A stretch of DNA of 64,000 nucleotides from an uncultured Eggerthellaceae bacterium (GTDB lineage: Bacteria; Actinomycetota; Coriobacteriia; Coriobacteriales; Eggerthellaceae). Under the pieces are notes generated by a model that worked only from the letters and a program-made list of their open reading frames with translations, was not told the DNA's origin and ran no database searches. This document shows positions 9,297 to 16,596 of the stretch, piece after piece (positions within the stretch are counted from its first letter, which is position 1; each line of letters starts with the position of its first letter). The stretch covers positions 1-64,000 of the forward strand of contig CAKUNS010000005.1 in assembly GCA_934668515.1 (NCBI GenBank). Reading direction: 5' to 3'. Made by a program: the position numbers and the translations under genes.

Positions 9297-10295
9297 CTAT
9301 ATGGTTTGCGCGATTAATTCAGAAACCTGCTGGCGAACGGTTTGTGCCGTGGTGATAACGCCATTCTTGATAGCCTCTGCGTTCGATGAACCATGGCCGA
9401 CGATGCAGGCGCCCTTCACGCCCAAAAGCGGTGCGCCGCCGTATGCGTCGGGGTTCACCTTGTCCATGAGGCCGCGCAAGCCGCCCATCATGGTTGCAGC
9501 ACCCAGCTTAGTGAGAAGCGATGCCTTCATGATGCCCTTGAGCTCAGACAAAAGGACCTTGGACGTGCCCTCGATGGTTTTCAGGCACACGTTGCCAGTG
9601 AAACCATCGGTGACAATGACATCGAAGGTGCCCTTCATGATGTCTTTGCCTTCGGCATTGCCAGCGAAGTTGGGAACCTGTTCGCGCATAAGCGCATTAA
9701 CTTCCTGAGCGAACTGAGAGCCTTTCGTGTCCTCTTCGCCGATGTTCAAAAGACCGACCTTCGGGTTGGCGATGCCCAGGATCTTGCTTGCGTAAATGGT
9801 TGCCATGTTGGCGAACTGCACCAAATACTCGGGCTTGCAATCAGCGTTAGCGCCCACATCGCACATGACGACGGGCTTGACGGGCGACGGGATGACGGTT
9901 GCCAAAGCCGGGCGCTTGATGCCCTTGGAACGGCCGATGACAAGCGTGCCCGCGACCAGGCATGCGCCGGTTGAACCAGCCGAGAAGAACCCCTGAGCCT
10001 CCCCATCGCGCACCAGCTGACAGCCGACGACGATTGAAGAATCCTTCTTATGCTTGACGGCCTCGGCGGGATGCTCGCCCATATCGATGAACTCGGTGGT
10101 GACGCGTGCGACGCAGCGATCGTTCTTAGCCGCAAAAGGCTCGACGACGTCCGCGGGACCGCACAGGATGACCTTCAGAGAGCCGTCGGCAGCCAAAGCC
10201 GCCTGAACGCCTTCCAGAACGACACCGGGGGCGTTATCGCCACCCAAAGCGTCCACTGCGATGGTTGTGAATCGGTCAGTAGATTGATCAGCCAT
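9297..10295 (-). CDS. plsX: Phosphate acyltransferase PlsX
   Basis: PlsX converts acyl-ACP to acyl-phosphate, the donor used by PlsY (encoded near 27.6 kb) in phosphatidic acid synthesis. The ATG at 10295 has GTGGGGG five bases upstream; the TTG start 30 nt further up lacks such support. The 332-residue product shows the family start IAVDALGGDNAPG, the AGSTGACLVAG block and VTDGFTGNVCLKT. It lies in the rpmF-plsX-rnc-smc order, but intrinsic terminators are present on both sides of it. Confidence 0.96.
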   Translation of the reverse strand: MADQSTDRFTTIAVDALGGDNAPGVVLEGVQAALAADGSLKVILCGPADVVEPFAAKNDRCVARVTTEFIDMGEHPAEAVKHKKDSSIVVGCQLVRDGEAQGFFSAGSTGACLVAGTLVIGRSKGIKRPALATVIPSPVKPVVMCDVGANADCKPEYLVQFANMATIYASKILGIANPKVGLLNIGEEDTKGSQFAQEVNALMREQVPNFAGNAEGKDIMKGTFDVIVTDGFTGNVCLKTIEGTSKVLLSELKGIMKASLLTKLGAATMMGGLRGLMDKVNPDAYGGAPLLGVKGACIVGHGSSNAEAIKNGVITTAQTVRQQVSELIAQTI

Positions 10296-10333
10296 GATAT
10301 CCCCCACGATGCTCTGATTTCCCAACGACTGCG

Positions 10334-10379
10334 GGATTAAAAAGAAAGCCCCCTATCAACACGTGCAGACAGGAGGCTT
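10334..10379 (-). terminator. Intrinsic terminator or attenuator between rpmF and plsX
   Basis: On the minus strand AAGCCTCCT (10379-10371) pairs with AGGGGGCTT (10354-10346), one G-T wobble, 16-nt loop, followed by TTCTTTTTAAT. The stem begins 23 nt after the rpmF stop and ends about 50 nt before the plsX start. It should reduce read-through from rpmF to plsX. Confidence 0.7.
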
Positions 10380-10401
10380 ACATTCACTGAAAGGAGAGAA
10401 C

Positions 10402-10581
10402 CTACTCGGTCTCGATGACCTCGCGGTTCTTGTAGAAACCGCAATTGGGGCATACGCGATGAGGAAGCTTGACCTCGCCGCACTGCGGGCAAACGGAACG
10501 CGAAGGTGCATCCATGCGGTCGTGAGTGCTGCGGCGCGTACGAGTGCGGATACGGCCCATGCGTTGTTTAGGTACTGCCAT
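10402..10581 (-). CDS. rpmF: 50S ribosomal protein L32
   Basis: A 59-residue L32 beginning MAVPKQRMGRIRTRTRRS. It carries two zinc-binding pairs, CPQC and CPNC, so it is the zinc form. An AAGGAG site lies seven bases before the ATG. It precedes plsX as in most bacteria, but yceD, normally directly upstream of rpmF, is 3.7 kb away with a surface protein and an SDR in between. Confidence 0.97.
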   Translation of the reverse strand: MAVPKQRMGRIRTRTRRSTHDRMDAPSRSVCPQCGEVKLPHRVCPNCGFYKNREVIETE

Positions 10582-10733
10582 TTCAAATCTCCTTCTTCAA
10601 AAGCCGTCACCGTCGACGACCTTGTTGCTTAAACATGCGACACGTAATGGTATCAAAGCACCTTGCTCAAAGCAAGCGACAAAGCGAGATCATGCGCTTG
10701 TTCTGCACAATTCACGCCCCTTCCCCACCAAAC

Positions 10734-10765
10734 AAAACGAGAGGCGGCACTTTGGCCGCCCCTCG
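10734..10765 (-). terminator. Intrinsic terminator after the surface protein gene
   Basis: Arms CGAGAGGCGGC (10738-10748) and GCCGCCCCTCG (10755-10765) form an 11-bp stem with one wobble. On the minus strand TTTTGTTTGG follows. It lies 22 nt past the stop of the beta-helix protein gene. Confidence 0.8.
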
Positions 10766-10786
10766 CAAAACATCGATCGGCGATGA

Positions 10787-12913
10787 TTAGTGCTGGTTGC
10801 GACGACGCATCATGATCGCACCAAGCGCAGCGACAAGAGCGACAGCGCTAACGGCACCGACCACGAGCATCAAGGCGCTATCACCGGTCTGGGCAATTGC
10901 CGTCTCCTGAGGAGCAGGCTGCTCAGTGGTGGGCTTATCTGCCGTTTTGTCAGTCTCGTCGGTCTTCTCACCCTCGTTTTCGACCTTCTTGTAGCCGGCG
11001 TACAACGTGATGTCCCCGCTCACCGGATTCAAGAAATCATACTTCTCAGAAGCAGCCTCATCGGTGAACCACCCAGCGAACTGATATCCCTCAAAAGAGG
11101 GGTCATAGGGTCGAGGAACAACCTTACCCGACTCAACCTTCGTGACGTTCGTGACATCGTTGAACTTGTCGACGAACTTCACCTGGTGATAAACCACCTC
11201 GGGCGCCTTATCGCTGGTCAAAACCGCATAAGAAGAGAAACGGTCGGTCTTGAACGTGATGGCTCCCGTAGCCTCGTCGACGTTGATCGGATCGATGAAG
11301 TCAACCTTGCCATCGTGGTTGCGAGCGACACGAACGACCTTGCCCTTCACGGTGGAAGGGTCAACGGTAACAGTGATCGTCAGCTCCTCAGGAAGCTGCG
11401 CGACTTCGGCGCTGGCGGAAGATTTCACAACGCCACCTGCATCGGCAACCGAGACAAGCAGGCTCACCGACAGGTCAAGAGGCGTAACGGCTTCGTTTTC
11501 GTTCTTCGCCTTGTTGATGGCCTCGTCGGCAACCGCGCTAGGCTGTGCATTGACAACCAGGGTAGCGGAAACGGAGTCGGTAGAAGCGATATCGCCAAGA
11601 GCGGCCTTCAGCTGCTGCTGATTCTTAACCTCCACTGGAAGATCCTTGCCACTCTTCAACGAATTCGCCGAATCGAGGGCAGCCTGAGCGAGCTGATTCT
11701 GTGCCTCGGGAGCAACCTGGGGCTTGACGTCGGAAGCGTTCACGACAACCGAACCGTCGCTCTTGCTTTCCTTATCGGCCACCACGGCCTGCTTCTTCAT
11801 GATGTCATAGAGGCTAGCGTTGTTGAGCGTGGCGACATAGCCATCAGCAACGTATCCCGCATCGGGCTTGACATTGAACGTACCCGCCGAAATGAAACCA
11901 TTCAGATCTTCGCTTAAAACAGCGCCAGTGAACGATCCGCCATTGATGGCGAGCTTAACCTTGGAGATATCCTCGGGGCTATTCTGCTGAACGTTCTTCT
12001 CGCAAATAGCGTGATTGCCGGAAATAGTTCCGCTGTTCACCACAACATCGATGGCCTGCTTGGTGGTGTGCTGCGCAATGGCAATACCCGCACCATCGAT
12101 GGTGGTTCCTCCGCCATTGGGACCGGAGGTCAACGAATCCCCGCCCTTGATGGTGGAGTTGTCAACGACAAGATTTCCGGCACGCACCTCGATGCCCGTG
12201 GCATTAGCTGCGATGGTGGAATCCTTCACTGAAGCCGTGGCGAAGCCTGCCTGGTAGATACCATGCCCGTTAACGGTAATGGTAGCGCCATTCACGTTCA
12301 CCGTATTAGGAGAAGTGATGTTGCCGTTCACCGTAACGCCGTTTCCTCCGGAAAGCTCACCGTAGAGGTTCAGGGTTGCGTTGTTGCAATCCGACCAGAA
12401 GGAAATGCAGAAATCCTTCGAAGGCGCGTAAATCCAAAGGTCTTTCTCCACGGTAAGCGACGCGTTGCCGTTCAGCCAGACAACGGAACCTGCGCTGGCA
12501 GAATCATCGCGAACCTGAACGTTACCGTTCTTGAACGTGACATTGGCATAGATGTCGAACATCATGCCATTCGCCTTGCCAACCGTTTTCCTACCAAAAT
12601 CGATGGTGATGTCCTGTTTGATGGCAGCACCCTTAAAATCTTGAACGTCTTTGAGAAGCTTGACCGTATCGCCGGCCTTCGCTGCCCCAATCGCCTCTTC
12701 AAGCGAAGCGTAACCCACGCCGCCAACCGTGGCAACGGGATCCTGAACCTGATCATTTCCCTCAGGTGCCTGACCGGAAGCGGCGTTGCCATTGCCCTGC
12801 CCCGCCGCGGTTTCACCATCGGCTGCGAACGCAGCCACCGGGAAACTAAGAGAAGCAATCAGTGCGACGGCACAAAGCAGCGAGAGCGGCTTTTTGCCCA
12901 GTGATCGTTTCAT
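10787..12913 (-). CDS. Secreted beta-helix surface protein with InlB-type repeat
   Basis: A 708-residue predicted exported protein of unknown role. Start chosen at the ATG at 12913, with AGGAG six bases upstream. It begins MKRSLGKKPLS, followed by a hydrophobic stretch ending in AFA-AD, a typical signal peptide. Residues about 75-380 have the short repeating beta-strand pattern (many GNG, NVNG, TVNG, SGN turns) of a right-handed beta-helix. A Ser/Thr-rich domain follows, ending around FKTDRFSSYAVL. An InlB B-type repeat (about 575-645; GYQFAGWFTDEAASEKYDF, ITLYAGY) precedes a Pro/Thr/Glu linker. The end has an IAQTGD motif, a hydrophobic helix and RRRNQH, resembling a variant sortase signal. 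Probably cell-wall or membrane anchored; adhesion or glycan binding is inference. Confidence 0.85.
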   Translation of the reverse strand: MKRSLGKKPLSLLCAVALIASLSFPVAAFAADGETAAGQGNGNAASGQAPEGNDQVQDPVATVGGVGYASLEEAIGAAKAGDTVKLLKDVQDFKGAAIKQDITIDFGRKTVGKANGMMFDIYANVTFKNGNVQVRDDSASAGSVVWLNGNASLTVEKDLWIYAPSKDFCISFWSDCNNATLNLYGELSGGNGVTVNGNITSPNTVNVNGATITVNGHGIYQAGFATASVKDSTIAANATGIEVRAGNLVVDNSTIKGGDSLTSGPNGGGTTIDGAGIAIAQHTTKQAIDVVVNSGTISGNHAICEKNVQQNSPEDISKVKLAINGGSFTGAVLSEDLNGFISAGTFNVKPDAGYVADGYVATLNNASLYDIMKKQAVVADKESKSDGSVVVNASDVKPQVAPEAQNQLAQAALDSANSLKSGKDLPVEVKNQQQLKAALGDIASTDSVSATLVVNAQPSAVADEAINKAKNENEAVTPLDLSVSLLVSVADAGGVVKSSASAEVAQLPEELTITVTVDPSTVKGKVVRVARNHDGKVDFIDPINVDEATGAITFKTDRFSSYAVLTSDKAPEVVYHQVKFVDKFNDVTNVTKVESGKVVPRPYDPSFEGYQFAGWFTDEAASEKYDFLNPVSGDITLYAGYKKVENEGEKTDETDKTADKPTTEQPAPQETAIAQTGDSALMLVVGAVSAVALVAALGAIMMRRRNQH

Positions 12914-12959
12914 CCTAACTCCTATCATTTCGACTAACCTGTTAATACAAACCAAATTA

Positions 12960-12965
12960 ATTATA
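12960..12965 (-). promoter_or_regulatory. Candidate -10 box for the surface protein gene
   Basis: A perfect TATAAT on the minus strand, 46 nt before the surface-protein ATG, in an AT-rich tract that stands out from the GC-rich surroundings. A matching -35 hexamer is not clear. Confidence 0.45.
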
Positions 12966-13053
12966 TTGTGCAACAAAGAGCTGTGATATAGGTTTATGCG
13001 ATGACGGGACGATCAAAAGACCCGCTCAGCGGCAAAACCAGATGGTTTCCCGG

Positions 13054-13090
13054 AAAGAAAAAAGCGACCCGTCATAATGTCGAGTCGCTT
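13054..13090 (-). terminator. Intrinsic terminator after the SDR gene
   Basis: Minus-strand AAGCGACTC (13090-13082) pairs with GGGTCGCTT (13070-13062) through one wobble and an 11-nt loop, followed by TTTTTTCTTT. It lies about 28 nt past the SDR stop. Confidence 0.85.
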
Positions 13091-13117
13091 ACAAATCGAT
13101 TCCGTGAATAGAAAGCC

Positions 13118-13882
13118 TTACGGACGCAGGCCCGAACCACCCTGGACGACAACAGTCTCGCCGGAAACATACTGAGCCAGGTCGGAAGCCAGGAAGACAG
13201 CAACGCCGCCGATGTCGTCCTTCGGATCGCCGTAACGGCCCAGCGGGATGGACTTGACGATTGCAGCAAAGGACTCGGGGTACTCTTCCTTCCACTGAAT
13301 GAGCTGCTCGGTCATGGCAAGCGGGCACAGGCAGTTAACGCGGATTCCATCGGGACCCCACTCGGTTGCAGTAACACGAGACATACCGCGGATGCCTTCC
13401 TTGGCAGCAGCGTAGCTGGACTGGTTCATGCGGCCGAACAAACCGGCACCGGAAGCCAGGTTGATGACGCAGCCCTTAGTCATCTTGAGCTCGGGATACG
13501 CATGCTTCATATAGAAGAATGCGGCATGCAAGCCGGTATCGATGGAAAGATCGAAGTCCTCGAGGCTCTGGTCGATCAAAGGAATGCCCGACTTGGAAGC
13601 CTGAGCGTTGTTAACCAGGATGTCGAGCTTGCCGAAGTCCTCGACGCACTTGGCAATAGCGGCAGCAGCTTCTTCTTCCTTGCAGCCATCAGCAACAGCG
13701 TAGCTGCAGTCAACGCCATACTCGGCGGAAAGCTTCTTCACAGCCTCCTGAAGACGAGACTCGGTGCGGCCGGTGATGAAGATGTTAGCGCCATGCTCAG
13801 CCATCTTGCTAGCGATGCCGTAGCCGATACCCTTGCCGCCGCCCGTAACGATTGCGACGCGACCTTCCAACAAACAACCCAT
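13118..13882 (-). CDS. Short-chain dehydrogenase/reductase (SDR)
   Basis: A 254-residue classical SDR, an NAD(P)-dependent oxidoreductase. It has the cofactor motif TGGGKGIG (13-20), NNAQ at 91-94 where most members have NNAG, catalytic Ser144, Tyr157 and Lys161 (YAAAK), and a C-terminal VSGETVVVQGGSG as in FabG-like enzymes. The start has GGGAG seven bases upstream. It is monocistronic: flanked by its own terminator and by a 379-nt spacer. The substrate is not evident; FabG, a hydroxysteroid dehydrogenase or a sugar/alcohol dehydrogenase are all possible. No fab genes lie nearby, so I do not call it fabG. Confidence 0.9.
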   Translation of the reverse strand: MGCLLEGRVAIVTGGGKGIGYGIASKMAEHGANIFITGRTESRLQEAVKKLSAEYGVDCSYAVADGCKEEEAAAAIAKCVEDFGKLDILVNNAQASKSGIPLIDQSLEDFDLSIDTGLHAAFFYMKHAYPELKMTKGCVINLASGAGLFGRMNQSSYAAAKEGIRGMSRVTATEWGPDGIRVNCLCPLAMTEQLIQWKEEYPESFAAIVKSIPLGRYGDPKDDIGGVAVFLASDLAQYVSGETVVVQGGSGLRP

Positions 13883-14004
13883 TTCGTTTCTCCCATCTTG
13901 AAGCGATCAATGATGATGGAGCCATCTTAGTCCCGAGTGCTCAGCGCAGGCTCTAGCAAGGGCGAAACGTCCGTTAAGTTCGGTTAAAGGTTGCACTGTT
14001 TTCG

Positions 14005-14026
14005 CAGGTCAAATAAGGTTTACCTG
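14005..14026. repeat. Operator-like inverted repeat upstream of SDR
   Basis: CAGGTCAAA and TTTACCTG form an imperfect dyad (one bulged base). It overlaps the candidate -35 region of the SDR gene, so it could be a regulator binding site. No regulator gene is adjacent. Confidence 0.3.
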
Positions 14027-14194
14027 TTATCAAGAAATACCATGCCGCCGACCGAAGACAATCTCTTGCCACCTGAATCGCGTTGCATAATATTACGCAG
14101 TAATGCGGTTTTTGGGTATGATCTCAACAGCCGCGGGGGCTTTCGAAAACCAAGGATGCCCGTCAAGAAACGGCGTCTGCGTTGACCCTGGCTA

Positions 14195-14230
14195 TGAAAA
14201 ACGCGCCTGCCGAGCAAACGGCAGACGCGC
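14195..14230 (-). terminator. Intrinsic terminator after yceD
   Basis: Arms 14201-14212 and 14219-14230 make a 12-bp stem with wobbles and a 6-nt loop. Minus-strand GTTTTTC follows. It lies 32 nt past the yceD stop, showing that yceD is not cotranscribed with the SDR, surface protein or rpmF. Confidence 0.8.
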
Positions 14231-14261
14231 ATCCAAAGCAAGATGTTCGGCCCAGGCAAGA

Positions 14262-14810
14262 TTACTCTTCGAATGAAAGACCCTTCAGAACCGAAAACGG
14301 GTTCTTAGCCTCTTCGAATTCTTCAAGCTCTTCGTTTTTGCAACCGCAGTCGCCATCGTTGAGGTTGGCGCCGCACTCAGGGCAAAGACCCTTGCAATCG
14401 TCCGAGCAAAGCGGGATCTCGGGGGCATCGACGATAAGAGCCGCCTCGATAAGCGGAGCCAAGTCGATGATATGGTTCTCGGGAAGGACGTCGAACTCGT
14501 CGCCTTCCATGTCATCAGGCACAGCGGACTCGTCGTTGATCAGGAAATAACCCTCGATGCTTCCATCGAGGTCGTATTCGACATCTTCCAAGCAACGAGC
14601 GCACTGAGTGGAAGCCACACCATAAGCGCGACCCATGATAAGCAGTGCATCACCCGTGTTGGTTACCTCGACATCCCAGGTTACGGGGGTCGAGAAGCGA
14701 TATTCGTCGAACCCGGCCATCAGAAGATCAAGGTCGAGTTGACCTTCAAAATGCGAGCTCTCCGCGATGGCGAAGAGCTCGGCTGGGATTTTTATAGTTG
14801 CGTCGTTCAT
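14262..14810 (-). CDS. yceD: YceD/DUF177 family protein
   Basis: A 182-residue member of the DUF177 family, implicated in 23S rRNA accumulation and usually encoded directly before rpmF. It has the family cysteine pair CARC (70-73) and a C-terminal metal-binding cluster (CSDDCKGLCPECG and CGC, about 135-157), followed by the usual ending NPFSVLKGL. The gene follows the DivIVA-like gene by 21 nt and is followed by a terminator rather than by rpmF. Molecular function is uncertain. Confidence 0.92.
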   Translation of the reverse strand: MNDATIKIPAELFAIAESSHFEGQLDLDLLMAGFDEYRFSTPVTWDVEVTNTGDALLIMGRAYGVASTQCARCLEDVEYDLDGSIEGYFLINDESAVPDDMEGDEFDVLPENHIIDLAPLIEAALIVDAPEIPLCSDDCKGLCPECGANLNDGDCGCKNEELEEFEEAKNPFSVLKGLSFEE

Positions 14811-14831
14811 GAAACCGAACCCAAACCGCGA

Positions 14832-15299
14832 TTAACGGTTCTGCGTAGTGGCGTTCAAACGATCGCGGCAACGACGAACGTTGGTGAGCAGCGTGTCAAG
14901 GCTCTGCTCGACATGACCGAACACCTCATCGGCATAATCCTCGGCACCAGCGCGGGTCTGGCGTTCAAGCTCGCGAGCGTCGGCCAAGATCTGGTCGCTC
15001 TGCTGCTGGGAGATGCGGACGATCTCGCGCTCGGAGGCAATGGTCATAGCCTGATCACGGGCGTCCTCGATCATGCGATTCGCCTCGGCCTCGGCGTCGT
15101 CCAGAAGGCTCTGTCGCTCGCGGACGATCTGACGAGCCTGAGAGAACTCGCTCGGGAACGTGTCACGAATCTCGTCCATGATCTCGAAAGCGGCGGAAAT
15201 ATCCACCTGGCGGAAATTGCTTTTACCGAAAGCGGGCTTCGACTCCTCAAGAAGGATGGAGAGCTCTTCGAGCAGCCCCAAAACTCCGGTTTCGTCCAT
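14832..15299 (-). CDS. DivIVA-like / ATP-synthase-B-like coiled-coil protein
   Basis: A 155-residue, mostly helical protein starting MDETGVLGLLEELSILLEE, with AAGGA upstream; the frame is open 36 codons further but without a good start signal. Residues about 45-135 are a continuous charged coiled coil with a stretch (LLDDAEAEANRMIEDARDQA) typical of the actinobacterial family found between coaD and yceD. Similar proteins are annotated as DivIVA-domain or ATP synthase F0 subunit B-like. A role in cell-pole or envelope organisation is inference. Confidence 0.8.
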   Translation of the reverse strand: MDETGVLGLLEELSILLEESKPAFGKSNFRQVDISAAFEIMDEIRDTFPSEFSQARQIVRERQSLLDDAEAEANRMIEDARDQAMTIASEREIVRISQQQSDQILADARELERQTRAGAEDYADEVFGHVEQSLDTLLTNVRRCRDRLNATTQNR

Positions 15300-15418
15300 G
15301 ATTGTCCTTCCACGCATGCTGTGTTTTGGTTGCGTTTGCGCTTTAGCTAATTGGCTTACAGCTTGCCGAATTGTATCAGGTTTGCCAGAACCCACTCGGC
15401 GAATCACAAACTAGGCAT

Positions 15419-15427
15419 ATTCTAGCA
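15419..15427 (-). promoter_or_regulatory. Extended -10 promoter candidate for DivIVA-like gene and yceD
   Basis: Minus-strand TGCTAGAAT is an extended -10 element about 120 nt before the DivIVA-like start. A second candidate, TGATACAAT (-10 at 15370-15375), lies closer to the gene. Neither has a good -35 box. Confidence 0.4.
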
Positions 15428-15538
15428 TGTCATTCCAGCACGTCGCAGGCGCATTTTCACCTCTCCATGCACAGTCACACCGCCCCAAGACGCTACCCTA
15501 CCCAGCAGATTGAAGCAGTGCGAATCTTAGCCATTCAA

Positions 15539-16018
15539 CTACAACGGGAACTTGCTGCGAAGAGCCTCCGCCACGCACGGCGGAACGAATTGATCGATGT
15601 CGCCGCGAAAACTGGCGATCTCGCGAACGATCGAGCTGGAAAGGTACATGTACTCGGGGGGCGACATGATGAAGACGGTCTCGAGCGTTTCCGAAAGCTG
15701 GTAGTTCAGCGCGGTCATCTGGAACTCGTACTCGAAGTCGGTAATGGCACGAAGACCTTTCACGACGACGTTCGCACCCTGTTCGTGAGCGAAATCGACG
15801 AGCAGCCCCGTGAACGGCATGACCTTGACGTTGTCAAGATGCGCGGTTGCCTGCTCAACGAGTTTGACACGCTCCTCAAGCGTGAACAGCGGGCTTTTCT
15901 TCTGAGATGCGGCAACAGCGACGGTAACCTCATCCATCAGCTGAGCCGCGCGGGTGATCACATCAAGGTGGCCATTCGTGATCGGATCGAATGTACCGGG
16001 AGTGAGAGCTATTTTCAT
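15539..16018 (-). CDS. coaD: Phosphopantetheine adenylyltransferase CoaD
   Basis: CoaD makes dephospho-CoA from 4'-phosphopantetheine and ATP. The 159-residue product is full length and shows PGTFDPITNGHLDV (7-20, nucleotidyltransferase TxGH motif) and the C-terminal SSSIVREIA motif. Its ATG overlaps the rsmD stop as ATGA, so the two are coupled in the recG-rsmD-coaD operon. Confidence 0.98.
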   Translation of the reverse strand: MKIALTPGTFDPITNGHLDVITRAAQLMDEVTVAVAASQKKSPLFTLEERVKLVEQATAHLDNVKVMPFTGLLVDFAHEQGANVVVKGLRAITDFEYEFQMTALNYQLSETLETVFIMSPPEYMYLSSSIVREIASFRGDIDQFVPPCVAEALRSKFPL

Positions 16019-16596
16019 TGTTCGAACCTCATCATGGTGACAGCGGTTATACCGTATTTCTTCGTGACTTCCACCTGAAAGTCGCTGGCAGCGTCGATGG
16101 CGGCATCAACTTCGGCACGGTCTGCCTGCGCATGCTCATAGACTATCACAGCGCCTTCGGAAAGGGCGTTCGCCCGTGCCAGCGAGCGTACCAGATCGAG
16201 CACGTCATCTACCCGATAAGCATACGGAGGGTCTAAGAAAACGACGTCGAACGGCGCGTCGATCATCGCAGGCGCGAACTTGAACACATCCTGACGAACC
16301 AAACGCCCCATGCGCGAATCGATGCCGAGCTTACGCAGGTTGCCTTCAATGACCTTTTGCGCCTTTCGGTCGCGCTCGAAAAACAGCGCGTACGACGCCC
16401 CACGTGACAAAGACTCAAGCCCAAGGGCGCCCGAGCCCGCAAAAGCATCGAGGACGCGATCGCCCTCCAAACCACCTCGCAGACTGGATAGCGAGCTCAT
16501 CAGAGCCTCTCGCACGCGATCGGTGGTCGGGCGCGTGCCCTCCCCTTCAGGCGCATCGATCACACGCCCACGATACTGACCGGAAACGATTCGCAT
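16015..16596 (-). CDS. rsmD: 16S rRNA (guanine966-N2)-methyltransferase RsmD
   Basis: RsmD methylates G966 of 16S rRNA using S-adenosylmethionine. The 193-residue product has LDAFAGSGALGLES (motif I, about 48-61) and the catalytic DPPY (about 122-125). It begins MRIVSGQYRGR, typical for the family, with a strong AAGGAGG site lying over the end of recG. Stop and start codons of recG and rsmD are directly adjacent. Confidence 0.97.
   Translation of the reverse strand: MRIVSGQYRGRVIDAPEGEGTRPTTDRVREALMSSLSSLRGGLEGDRVLDAFAGSGALGLESLSRGASYALFFERDRKAQKVIEGNLRKLGIDSRMGRLVRQDVFKFAPAMIDAPFDVVFLDPPYAYRVDDVLDLVRSLARANALSEGAVIVYEHAQADRAEVDAAIDAASDFQVEVTKKYGITAVTMMRFEQ

Larger units (their letters stand above)
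13883..14261. other. Intergenic region upstream of the SDR gene
   Basis: This 379-nt spacer holds the yceD terminator (14195-14230) and an imperfect inverted repeat at 14005-14026. On the minus strand TTGACC lies at about 14012-14007, with a weak CTTTAA 17 nt downstream as a possible SDR promoter. No convincing coding frame is seen. Confidence 0.5.

Noticed and set aside
10356..10610. 84-codon minus-strand frame over the rpmF locus
   Set aside because: A different frame over the same DNA encodes L32 with a ribosome binding site and zinc cysteine pairs; that one is the gene.
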